NCBI GenBank assembly: GCA_024280135.1
Contig: JAJRQS010000115.1
Location: forward strand, 1 to 12,221
Direction: 5' to 3'
DNA from: Bacteroidota bacterium
GTDB taxonomy: Bacteria > Bacteroidota > Bacteroidia > Chitinophagales > Saprospiraceae
DNA length: 12,221 bases
Part shown: piece after piece, positions 1 to 7,416 of the stretch
Position numbering within the stretch: the stretch's first letter is position 1
How the letters are laid out: the number at the start of each line of letters is the position of its first letter
Notes under the pieces: generated by a model
The model's database searches: none
What the model saw: only the letters and a program-made list of their open reading frames with translations
Told to the model about the DNA's origin: nothing
Translations under genes and position numbers: made by a program

Positions 1-3000
1 CAACAAGATGTCGGCTTAGATGGTATTGATGATGAGGGGGAAAGGGCAAAATATGCTAACTATGTGTCAGCCTACAATGGAACTAACATTGCAGGTATCA
101 TTCAAGATGACCCATCTAATGACAACTTCGTTTCTTTTAGATACACAAAATATGGGGAGAATGAAAGTGCTCTTGTTAAGTATATGGGATTTAATGGATT
201 GCAAGGTAATTCAAAAGAAACAACGGGTCAATTCGTAGAGAGCTCTACCAACTATCCCAATACAGAAGATTTGAATAGAGATAATTCTCTAAACGAAACG
301 GAGGCGTATTTTCAATATAACATTCCGATTAATTATGATAGTCCGGGTAAAATTAGAGATACAACGGAAACGAGTTTTGTGACAGAGTCTATCCTTACGG
401 AAGATAACGAGCGTTGGTATCACTTCAAAATTCCTTTGAATCAGTATCATGAGCAAGTAGGAGGAATTCAAGATTTTAGATCGATTCGTTTTATGCGAAT
501 TATTGCACATGGCTTTGAAGACGAAATAGTTTTCAGATTTGGTACATTGGAGTTGGTTAGAAATCAATGGAGAAAATACACTAGAGAAAAAATTGCCTGT
601 CCAGATGTGAAGTTTGAGGTAAACGAGGTGAATATAGAAGAGAATAGTAATAAGTTACCTTTTAATTATGTTTTGCCGCCAGGGGTAAAAAGAGAGGATA
701 TCATAGGAACAGTGACAGCAGGGGCTCTTCAAAATGAGAATTCTCTTTCGATGGAAGTTAAAGAGTTATGTCCAGGAGCTGAAAAAGGAATATTTAAGAC
801 ACTGAATATGGATATGCGTGTGTATAAGCGTATTCAGCTTTTTATCCATGGAGAAGCCTTAGGGGATACGCCCCCCTCCGATCAAAAAGTATTCTTGAGA
901 ATGGGTAAAGATTTTACTAGTAACTATTACGAATATGAAGTGCCGCTGAAGTTTTCAAACCCGGATGCTGTATCCCCATCTGACGTTCAAGCTTATAGAG
1001 AAGAGGTATGGCCAGAAGAAAACTTCTTTGACTTTCCACTTGACTTATTTAAGGATTTAAAACTAAAAAGGAATAGGCAGGGAGGTGATTCTTTATCTAT
1101 CTATGATCCCGAAAAACCCGAAAATCTTGTTACGGTAGTCGGTAACCCCAATATCGGGCGTGTCAAAACTATTATGATCGGTGTAAAGAATAAAGATGAC
1201 CAAGTCAGAAGCCTAGAAGTCTGGGTGAATGAATTACGTTTGAGTGGATTAGATGAAGCGGGTGGACTGGCTGGATTAGCAAGAGTGGATTTGAAGTTGG
1301 CAGATTTTGGTAGTATTGCCCTTTCGGGAAATTATTCCAGTATTGGATATGGGGCCATTGACCAGAAGTTAGCGCAGCGAAGTAGAGAGCAAGTTGTTCA
1401 ATATGATTTGGCTGGTAATTTTGAATTAGGTAAATTCCTTCCGGAAAAATCAGGGATTAGAATTCCTTTCTTTGCTCAGTACTCTAAGAATATTAAAAGT
1501 CCGCAATACGATCCTTACGACTTAGATGTAGAATTAAAAGATAAGTTGGATGGTGCAAAAAACCAAAAGGAAATAAAAGAATTGGCGCAAGACGTCACAA
1601 CTATCAAGAGTTTTAACTTTACGAATGTCCGAAAAGATAAGACCAATGGGAAGAAACCCATGCCTTGGGATGTTTCTAATTTTAGTGCCACTTATTCTTA
1701 TTCTGAAACAGACAAACACAATCCTTTAATTGCTAAAGACAACTTGAAGCGATACAGAGGTATTTTGGATTATCAATATTCGCCAAAGACGAAGTACTTC
1801 CGCCCTTTCAAGAAGTTGATAAAAAAGGATAAGTATTTAAAATTATTAACGGAATTTAATTTTAGCCCAATACCTAATTCAATCGGTGTTTCGACTTCGA
1901 TGGATCGTTCTTTTAATCGAACGACTTATCGTTTTGCAGGTGAAGATCCTTTATTGAATACTTATTATAATAAGAACTTTGCATGGGATAGGACTTATTC
2001 CTTAAACTGGAATTTGACGAAAGCGCTAAAGTTTGCTTTTGATGCACAGACTTTTTCTGTCATAGATGAGCCGACCGAAGTAGATGATTTGGGCAACCAA
2101 AGAGATAGAGGTTTTGTTAGAGATTCTATCTTGACAAACATCCGAAGTTTTGGTAGAAATAAACAATACAGACATAGTATGTCTTTGAATTATACTGTGC
2201 CGATGAAGTACATTCCTTTTATGGATTGGGTGAAGATAAAGGCAAGTGTGAATGCAGACTACGCTTGGAATGCTGCTGCTTTAAATGTTATTGAGTTGGG
2301 CAATGTGGCACAAAATGGCCAAGTAAGAAAATTAAATGGAGATTTGAACTTTGCCAAGCTGTATAAGAAATCAAAATATTTACAAAAAATAGATAGCTCT
2401 TTGGGTGGACGTAGAAGCTCAAGAAATCGAAGAGCTGATAGCCGAAGTTCTAGAGGTCGCAGCACCAGTAATAAAGAAGAAGGAACTTCTTCTGAAAAGA
2501 AAAGAGGCCGCCGTAACAAAAGAGATAAATCTGACAAACAACCAGACAAGAAGAAAGTAAAAGAAGTAGAAGAGCCTAAAATGGATGCAGCTGGTAAGTT
2601 AATTGCAGGAGATCCTAGGTTGGGTAATATTCCAAAGCCTGGTGATAAAGACAAAAAGGGTAAGACAAAGAAAAAGAAGAAACCTAAAAAGAAGAAGAAA
2701 AAGAAAAAGAAAGACAGAAAGCCTTCAAAAGTTGAAAAGGGCTTAGTGCGGTTGTTATTATCCGTACGAAAAGCTAGAGTGGTGTATGTGGAAAAATATG
2801 CTTCTGTTGTGCCTGGCTTTACGCCTTCAGCCAAAGTACTAGGTTTGAAAGATGGTTTTACGGCGCCGGGTTGGGACTATATTACAGGATTTCAACCAAG
2901 CGATGCAAAGTTGGATAACTTCGCATCTAATAATTGGATTACGGATAATATCATGTTGAATCAACCCCTTTCAAGGAACTATGGACAAGAGATAAATGTA

Positions 3001-4188
3001 TCTGTCACGGTAGAACCTTTTAAAGATTTCAAGATTGATATCGATGCCAATAAAGATTTTACTCGCAATCGAACAGAGATGTTTAAGGATACGGTTTTGG
3101 ATGGTCAGCGTGATATTGTACATGCCTTGCCTAGAACGATAGGATCGTATTCTGTTTCTTTCTTTAATGCAAATACGATGTTTAATAATGACATCACAGG
3201 TTTGTTTCATCAGTTTGAGGAGAACCGTAAGGATATTTCTAAGCGGTTGATTATTCGATCTTATGAAGAGCAAGGGATTCCAATTCCTTCGCCTATTCCA
3301 CAACATACCATTGATACAGGATATACAGAGGGATATGGAAAATTTCAGCAGGATGTATTGATACCAGCCTTTATGGCGGCTTATACGAAGCAAGATCCGG
3401 GTTCTGTCGGATTAAATATTTTCAAGATGATTCCAAGACCCAATTGGAAATTGAGTTACACAGGGTTATCAAAGATACCTGCTTTCAAGGCATTGTTTAA
3501 GAGCTTTAGCTTACGTCATGGTTATACCTCAAAGATGACAGTAAATTCGTACAATACGGCTACGAATTATGATGCAAATAATAAGACAAAGCTCAATGAC
3601 AATACTTACAGTTATTATTCACAATTTGAGATACCCGATGTGAGTATTCGAGAAGCCTTTAATCCGTTGATTGGGTTAGATATGCGCATGAAGAATGACA
3701 TGAGTTTGAATTTCTCTTTTAATAAGGCTAGAAACTTAGCGTTAAGCTTCGTTGATTACAAATTAGCAGAAACGAAGACAACGGATGTTACCTTTGGATT
3801 TGGTTATACGATGAAAAATGTAGAATTTGGGTTTCTGAAAAGTAAGAAAAAGAAGAAGCGTAAGAAGAAGAAAAAGAAAAAGGATGATAAGAAGAAACCT
3901 GCCACTCGAAGAGGTGCAAACCCAAAGGCTAAAAACTTAGTCTTTAAGATGAACTTTTCTTTGCGAGATGATGTAACTTATAATCATCAATTGGATCAAG
4001 GTTCTTCTTTGCCCATTAGAGGAACAAATACCTTCTCTATGTCGCCTACGATTGATTATAATATCAACAAACGGTTGACCCTACAATTGTACTTCGATCA
4101 TCGCCGTACGACTCCTAAGACGTCTTCTAGTCCACCTACGGTTTCGACTAGTTCGGGTGTGACGCTGAGATTTAATTTAGGCGAATAA
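1..4188 (+). CDS. sprA: SprA, T9SS outer-membrane translocon protein (C-terminal 1395 residues, 5' end off window)
   Basis: SprA is the giant outer-membrane beta-barrel through which type IX secretion substrates leave the periplasm; it is also needed for gliding in Flavobacterium. The frame is open from base 1 (first codons read QQDVGLDGIDDEG), so the GTG at 64 is internal and not a start. Family full length is roughly 2400 residues, so about the last 60% is here. Hallmark stretches are VWVNELRLSG near 1222-1251, followed by the LADFGSIALSG and YDPYDLDVELKDKLDG-type segments, then VPGFTPSAK and APGWDYITGFQP (about 2810-2895), and the C-terminal MRMKNDMSLNF and DDVTYNHQLDQGSSLP segments before a terminal beta-strand ending RFNLGE. 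Two inserts are odd: a Ser/Arg- then Lys-rich segment at about 2395-2740 and a Lys-rich segment at about 3838-3935. No frameshift was seen. The promoter and signal peptide lie outside the window. Identification is by remembered family motifs, not a search. Confidence 0.95.
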   Translation, partial: QQDVGLDGIDDEGERAKYANYVSAYNGTNIAGIIQDDPSNDNFVSFRYTKYGENESALVKYMGFNGLQGNSKETTGQFVESSTNYPNTEDLNRDNSLNETEAYFQYNIPINYDSPGKIRDTTETSFVTESILTEDNERWYHFKIPLNQYHEQVGGIQDFRSIRFMRIIAHGFEDEIVFRFGTLELVRNQWRKYTREKIACPDVKFEVNEVNIEENSNKLPFNYVLPPGVKREDIIGTVTAGALQNENSLSMEVKELCPGAEKGIFKTLNMDMRVYKRIQLFIHGEALGDTPPSDQKVFLRMGKDFTSNYYEYEVPLKFSNPDAVSPSDVQAYREEVWPEENFFDFPLDLFKDLKLKRNRQGGDSLSIYDPEKPENLVTVVGNPNIGRVKTIMIGVKNKDDQVRSLEVWVNELRLSGLDEAGGLAGLARVDLKLADFGSIALSGNYSSIGYGAIDQKLAQRSREQVVQYDLAGNFELGKFLPEKSGIRIPFFAQYSKNIKSPQYDPYDLDVELKDKLDGAKNQKEIKELAQDVTTIKSFNFTNVRKDKTNGKKPMPWDVSNFSATYSYSETDKHNPLIAKDNLKRYRGILDYQYSPKTKYFRPFKKLIKKDKYLKLLTEFNFSPIPNSIGVSTSMDRSFNRTTYRFAGEDPLLNTYYNKNFAWDRTYSLNWNLTKALKFAFDAQTFSVIDEPTEVDDLGNQRDRGFVRDSILTNIRSFGRNKQYRHSMSLNYTVPMKYIPFMDWVKIKASVNADYAWNAAALNVIELGNVAQNGQVRKLNGDLNFAKLYKKSKYLQKIDSSLGGRRSSRNRRADSRSSRGRSTSNKEEGTSSEKKRGRRNKRDKSDKQPDKKKVKEVEEPKMDAAGKLIAGDPRLGNIPKPGDKDKKGKTKKKKKPKKKKKKKKKDRKPSKVEKGLVRLLLSVRKARVVYVEKYASVVPGFTPSAKVLGLKDGFTAPGWDYITGFQPSDAKLDNFASNNWITDNIMLNQPLSRNYGQEINVSVTVEPFKDFKIDIDANKDFTRNRTEMFKDTVLDGQRDIVHALPRTIGSYSVSFFNANTMFNNDITGLFHQFEENRKDISKRLIIRSYEEQGIPIPSPIPQHTIDTGYTEGYGKFQQDVLIPAFMAAYTKQDPGSVGLNIFKMIPRPNWKLSYTGLSKIPAFKALFKSFSLRHGYTSKMTVNSYNTATNYDANNKTKLNDNTYSYYSQFEIPDVSIREAFNPLIGLDMRMKNDMSLNFSFNKARNLALSFVDYKLAETKTTDVTFGFGYTMKNVEFGFLKSKKKKKRKKKKKKKDDKKKPATRRGANPKAKNLVFKMNFSLRDDVTYNHQLDQGSSLPIRGTNTFSMSPTIDYNINKRLTLQLYFDHRRTTPKTSSSPPTVSTSSGVTLRFNLGE
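2395..2740 (+). other. Ser/Arg- and Lys-rich low-complexity insert within SprA
   Basis: About 115 residues that begin with an Arg/Ser-rich stretch (GGRRSSRNRRADSRSSRGR), pass through an acidic/basic mixed part, and end in a run in which nearly every residue is lysine (purine-only DNA at 2667-2682 and 2686-2714). It sits between a barrel segment ending KLYKKSKYLQKI and the conserved RKARVVYVEKYASVVPGF segment. As I recall, other SprA proteins also have a variable linker here, so the position is ordinary but the length and charge are extreme. It is predicted to be disordered and non-membrane. Confidence 0.8.
3838..3935 (+). other. Second Lys-rich insert within SprA
   Basis: About 33 residues, over half lysine (KSKKKKKRKKKKKKKDDKKK), placed between two strands of the C-terminal barrel: the GFGYTMKNVEFGFL segment before it and the LVFKMNFSLRDD segment after it. 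The DNA is purine-only at 3844-3858 and 3862-3884. It probably forms a flexible turn on one side of the barrel; the sequence does not tell which side. Confidence 0.8.
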
Positions 4189-4224
4189 AAAAAAGGGTTG
4201 AAGATTTTCTTCAACCCTTTTTTT
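4189..4224. terminator. Bidirectional intrinsic terminator between sprA and the helicase gene
   Basis: A perfect inverted repeat starts directly after the sprA stop: AAAAAAGGGTTGAAGA at 4189-4204, loop TTT, TCTTCAACCCTTTTTT at 4208-4223. The GC core (GGGTTGAAGA with TCTTCAACCC) is flanked by A's on the left and T's on the right, so a U-run follows the hairpin on either strand. It can end sprA transcription from the left and helicase transcription from the right. Confidence 0.92.
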
Positions 4225-4240
4225 ATAGATAACGCACTAT

Positions 4241-4268
4241 GCTTTTGAGTCTGATTTGACTCAAAAGC
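4241..4268. other. Perfect 11-bp stem-loop in the helicase 3' untranslated region
   Basis: GCTTTTGAGTC at 4241-4251 pairs perfectly with GACTCAAAAGC at 4258-4268 around a 6-base loop. Neither strand shows a following T-run, so this is not itself an intrinsic terminator. It lies past the sprA terminator but within the region transcribed from the helicase side, between the helicase stop and the terminator at 4189-4224. Confidence 0.8.
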
Positions 4269-4281
4269 TCGGCACAGGAGA

Positions 4282-4311
4282 GACTTTGAACTTGCTTTTA
4301 GCTTCAAAGTC
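4282..4311. other. 9-bp stem-loop overlapping the helicase stop codon
   Basis: GACTTTGAA at 4282-4290 pairs with TTCAAAGTC at 4303-4311 around a 12-base loop; within the loop GCT and AGC could pair further on the minus strand. The outer arm covers the last sense codons and the TGA of the helicase gene (4304-4306 on the minus strand). With the stem-loops at 4241-4268 and 4189-4224 it makes three consecutive structures downstream of the helicase. Confidence 0.65.
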
Positions 4312-7138
4312 CGTTGTTTAAAAATGCATTTATGGTTGTTTGACAACTTAGCTTTGTTAGATGCCAGTCAGTGTAGGTAATAAAATGTACAGGGTGATTC
4401 ATTCGATCTAGCATTTTTATCTTTGCGTAAGTGAATTGTTTCTCATATACACCTGGACATCCGACTAGATCAATGCAGTATGTTTTATCGTTTTTGATCA
4501 CGACAATGTCAATGGTAACACCTGCCACTCTGTAGGCTTCCAGGATTTCAACTTTATCCAGTTTTTGCTTGATAAAATTGATTACCTCTTTAGCAAATAT
4601 ATCTTGCTCTGATTCTGTGTTTTTTTGTTGTACTTGAATGGGATGAATACTATTGAGATATTGGCTGAGCAAATATTTACGATCCAATGTTTTAAAGGAC
4701 AAAGAGGTGCAGATGATTTGCAAACTTCTTGCTCGGGTGATTGTAACATTAAATACATCTTTCCTATTCAAGTACTGAAAAGAACCGGGATGTGACTCAT
4801 CATCTAGAACAAAAGAAATAAAAATGGAGTCTCTTTCTTCGCCTTGAAAATGAAAAGGAGTGCCGATAAGAATATGATGTCTTTTTAGTCCATAAAGACC
4901 AATCTCTTTTCGAGCAAGCGTTTTTAAATAGTTTACTTGTGCGCGGAATGGGGAGATTATTCCGATGCTTTTGCACATTCTAGGGCTCAGGTTGCTTTCA
5001 TCTTCTATTTGCTTTTTTATGCTTTCTACAATGAATTTGGCCTCTTCGGCATTCACGCCCTTGTCTGTTCTTTTTCCATTTATTGTCTCAAGGAAAAGGC
5101 TTTTCTTTTTGTTATTTATGGGAGATGTGGTCATGATGTCTAAAGCCTTAGCATAAAACTGCTTATTAGAAAAGTCAATAATGTCAGGGCTACTGCGGTA
5201 ATGCTCATTGAGAAAAATGACTTGTTCTTGTTTTTGAATGTGCTTATTGACAAGATCTAATACACTATTTGAGCGGTAGCTCATTGCATTTGGGACAGCA
5301 TGCTTTTCTTTTAATTTTTCTTCTTGAAACTTTGATAAAAAAGAAATATGTTTTAGTTGTTTGGGGTCTCCGACTATGATGATTTTTTTAGCTCTATAAA
5401 AAATAGGGATACTACTTGCAATATCACATTGTGTAGCTTCGTCAATGATCGCTACATCAAATAAACCTTCCGATAAGGGCAGGGTATTATGAATGTTTGA
5501 GGTATTACAAATCCAGGCAGGAAGTGCCTTTAGCAAAACATCAAAGTCTATTTTATTGAACTCTTGATGAATGAGGTTTCCTTTGGTTTCCGTTAGCGCA
5601 TTGGCAAGGTGCAATAATTGCGTTCTTCTTTTATGTAAGTTGTTATAAAGGTGAAAGTTATAATGCTCTTTGATATAATGTTTGGTTTGCTTTATGCGCT
5701 TTACTTCAAGCTGGTCTATTTCCTTTTTTATTTTCCAGATTTCTGTACGAGTGCCATGTAAATGTTCAATCCATTTTTGTTGTATTCGTCCAAAAAAAAT
5801 AATCTTTTTGTTGTAAAGGAATCGGCCCCATTTGATTTCTTCTTCTTCTCGTTTTTTTAGTTGTTTGATTCCATGTTCTATCTTAATATTTAAATCAGAA
5901 ATCTCTCTTTCTAATACTTGCAATTGAACTTGAGTAACACTTTTTAAACTGATTCCATTTAGGATATTCCAAATTCTAGTTCTTAAATGAGTACGATAGG
6001 AAGCATTAGCCGTTTTGATTACAAGCCCTTTAAGACCAAGGTCTTTATCTATTTTATTCGCAATTACGTTTCCAGCTTGATTGTTTTTTGATGCAATCAA
6101 AACAGATTTTCCTTTGCTGATAAGATTTGCGGTCAAGGAAGCAATGGTAAATGATTTTCCCGTTCCAGGAGGTCCTATTACTAGTGTTATTGGATTGGTG
6201 TCATGAGCAGTAAAAACTTTCTTTTGGTGTTCACTCAAAGAAACGGGAACATTTATCGTGGTAGCGAAGGTTCTCTTTTCTATCTTTGTTTTGTTTTGTC
6301 CAAACAATGTGGAAAGCACACTTTGTGAGGTTTTTTCTGTGGAAAGCGTTGTTAATTCATTAATAATACCTCTGGATCCTTTTGGTTTTTGGAGCAAGCC
6401 AAATAAGGCAGAAGCAATTAGACGAAAGTCTTTCTTCGATGCTTTCTTTTGATAGATCGTAAACGGATCTTCTAAGGTGTTTGACTCAAGTAGTTCATTA
6501 ATTGATTCAATGCCTAATGTCGGTACAAAGTCTTGAAGCTTCTTGTGTAGAATGTGTAGATTGTCAAAATTTAATGGCCCTTTGGGAAGTGAGTCTGCAA
6601 AATTTGCGTAAGTTAAATCCAAGTTGGGATCGGCATATTTTAGATAGTCAAAAAAAGCTGGATTTAAAATGGGATCATCTATATTAACAGATACCGAATA
6701 GATGCCATCATCCACATGTAAGGTCGCTTCAAAAAGATATAATGGAGCAAAAACTTTCTGCTGTCGACTCAAGATCGGCATAGATCCTTTTATAAAAAAA
6801 GCTGCTGCGTATAATCCCTTTTCTTTGGAGTTAAGGAGTAAATCTTCATCAATAGACGCGCCCCATTCTGAATTTACAGGAAATTTCTCTAACCGCTTGT
6901 TAAACGGTTCAAAGGAACGAGTAAAGTATTGATGTTCAACGCTTTTACCAAAAAAATTAAAACTAGTACTAGCTTTAAAATCAAAGAGATAACAATCTTT
7001 GTAGAAACTTATAATATTAGGAATACGGCTCATAAAATAGCTTTGGCTTTTAATCGTTAAAGGTAAGAAATAATTAAAAGAAATGCTTGTGGCTTCTGTA
7101 GTTAACTTAAGGATTGGCTTTTTTGGCAGAAATCCCAT
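4304..7138 (-). CDS. Superfamily 1 DNA2/NAM7-type helicase with C-terminal Vsr/MTES_1575-like nuclease fold
   Basis: A 944-residue protein when started at ATG 7138; the frame extends four codons further to a TTG at 7150, which I consider less likely. N-terminal residues 1-300 resemble the DUF4011-type region of large helicases (PLYLFEATLHVDDG, then DPILNPAFFDYL). The motor follows: EHQKKVF Q-like motif, Walker A GPPGTGKS (322-329), Walker B DEAT (566-569), GDPKQ (590-594), EHYRSS (645-650), GTPFHFQGEERD (759-770) and NVTITRAR (797-804). Between Walker A and B lies a charged, probably coiled-coil insert (about 410-530). The C-terminus (845-930) resembles the restriction-endonuclease-like domain of DUF4011 helicases: VAGVTIDIVV, CIDLVG, a basic/hydrophobic helix, ITYTDW. 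Where I recall IExDG in that family, here it reads IDLVG, so nuclease activity is uncertain. The role could be DNA repair or phage defence; there is no partner gene and no other defence gene nearby. ATP-dependent nucleic-acid translocation is secure; the biological role is inference. Confidence 0.9.
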   Translation of the reverse strand: MGFLPKKPILKLTTEATSISFNYFLPLTIKSQSYFMSRIPNIISFYKDCYLFDFKASTSFNFFGKSVEHQYFTRSFEPFNKRLEKFPVNSEWGASIDEDLLLNSKEKGLYAAAFFIKGSMPILSRQQKVFAPLYLFEATLHVDDGIYSVSVNIDDPILNPAFFDYLKYADPNLDLTYANFADSLPKGPLNFDNLHILHKKLQDFVPTLGIESINELLESNTLEDPFTIYQKKASKKDFRLIASALFGLLQKPKGSRGIINELTTLSTEKTSQSVLSTLFGQNKTKIEKRTFATTINVPVSLSEHQKKVFTAHDTNPITLVIGPPGTGKSFTIASLTANLISKGKSVLIASKNNQAGNVIANKIDKDLGLKGLVIKTANASYRTHLRTRIWNILNGISLKSVTQVQLQVLEREISDLNIKIEHGIKQLKKREEEEIKWGRFLYNKKIIFFGRIQQKWIEHLHGTRTEIWKIKKEIDQLEVKRIKQTKHYIKEHYNFHLYNNLHKRRTQLLHLANALTETKGNLIHQEFNKIDFDVLLKALPAWICNTSNIHNTLPLSEGLFDVAIIDEATQCDIASSIPIFYRAKKIIIVGDPKQLKHISFLSKFQEEKLKEKHAVPNAMSYRSNSVLDLVNKHIQKQEQVIFLNEHYRSSPDIIDFSNKQFYAKALDIMTTSPINNKKKSLFLETINGKRTDKGVNAEEAKFIVESIKKQIEDESNLSPRMCKSIGIISPFRAQVNYLKTLARKEIGLYGLKRHHILIGTPFHFQGEERDSIFISFVLDDESHPGSFQYLNRKDVFNVTITRARSLQIICTSLSFKTLDRKYLLSQYLNSIHPIQVQQKNTESEQDIFAKEVINFIKQKLDKVEILEAYRVAGVTIDIVVIKNDKTYCIDLVGCPGVYEKQFTYAKIKMLDRMNHPVHFITYTDWHLTKLSCQTTINAFLNNGL

Positions 7139-7145
7139 ATTTTTG
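7114..7145 (+). promoter_or_regulatory. Bacteroidota-type promoter for the pspC-like gene
   Basis: TATTTTTG at 7138-7145 fits the -7 consensus TAnnTTTG exactly, with TTG at 7114-7116 spaced 21 bases upstream as the -33 element. Transcription should start around 7152, giving a leader of only about ten bases before the ATG at 7162. The -7 box begins on the first base of the helicase start codon of the opposite strand (7136-7138). Confidence 0.65.
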
Positions 7146-7161
7146 CACAAACCTGTAATAT

Positions 7162-7377
7162 ATGTTTAATTTTCAAAATCTCTTAGAACGTTCCGCTTTT
7201 GGTGTATCTGCCTATATTGGAGAAAAGGTCGGTATTGCCTCTTCTCGGGTTCGGCTGTATTTTATCTATTTATCTTGCGCGACTTTCGGGTCACCTATTG
7301 TTATTTATCTTTTTGTTGCTTTTTGGTTGAATGTCAAAAAACACCTAAAAGAGCGAAAGGCAATTCTTTTTGATTAG
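7162..7377 (+). CDS. Small PspC-family membrane protein
   Basis: This 71-residue protein matches the compact PspC domain: a short amphipathic start (MFNFQNLLERSAFGV), the SAYIGEKVGIASSRVRL motif (about 16-32), in which 'G-Y-G-...-VRL' is the family signature, a hydrophobic membrane segment (about 31-57), and a basic tail (KKHLKERKA). The length and spelling are those of the stand-alone PspC proteins common in Bacteroidota; it is not a fusion with other Psp components. PspC proteins are inner-membrane sensors in the phage-shock response of Proteobacteria, but the function of this short form is not established. It is divergent from the helicase with a good promoter just upstream, and convergent with the DUF5916 gene 26 bases downstream. 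No pspA-like gene is in the window. Confidence 0.85.
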   Translation: MFNFQNLLERSAFGVSAYIGEKVGIASSRVRLYFIYLSCATFGSPIVIYLFVAFWLNVKKHLKERKAILFD

Positions 7378-7416
7378 TCTTTCGTTACCGACAAAGACCT
7401 GTCCTAGCTTTTTTTC
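7377..7416 (+). terminator. Weak terminator-like hairpin after the pspC-like gene
   Basis: GTCTTTCG at 7377-7384 pairs with CG...AAAGAC at 7389-7398 with a 2-base bulge and a TTAC loop. A T-run follows only from about 7409, about ten bases later and already inside the convergent DUF5916 gene. The geometry is poor for an intrinsic terminator, so this is tentative. Confidence 0.3.

Noticed and set aside
64..66. GTG at 64 as the start of the sprA coding region
   Set aside because: The same frame is open to base 1 and reads SprA-like sequence upstream of it, so the gene continues off the left edge.
2667..2714. Purine tract as a triplex-forming or regulatory DNA element
   Set aside because: It is fully explained by lysine codons in a continuous frame; the DNA-level signal follows from the protein composition.
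2259..2834. Open frame of 191 codons on the minus strand inside sprA, with long phenylalanine runs
   Set aside because: It is the antisense shadow of the AAG/AAA lysine tract in sprA; the phenylalanine runs simply mirror it, and no promoter or domain is visible.
2971..3393. Open frame of 140 codons on the minus strand inside sprA
   Set aside because: Composition is unlike a real protein (scattered Cys, Arg and Ile without domains), and it lies entirely against a well-conserved sprA region.
7139..7150. TTG at 7150 as the helicase start
   Set aside because: It adds only four residues (MCKN) and TTG is a rare start; the ATG at 7136-7138 gives a sensible N-terminus. It cannot be fully excluded.
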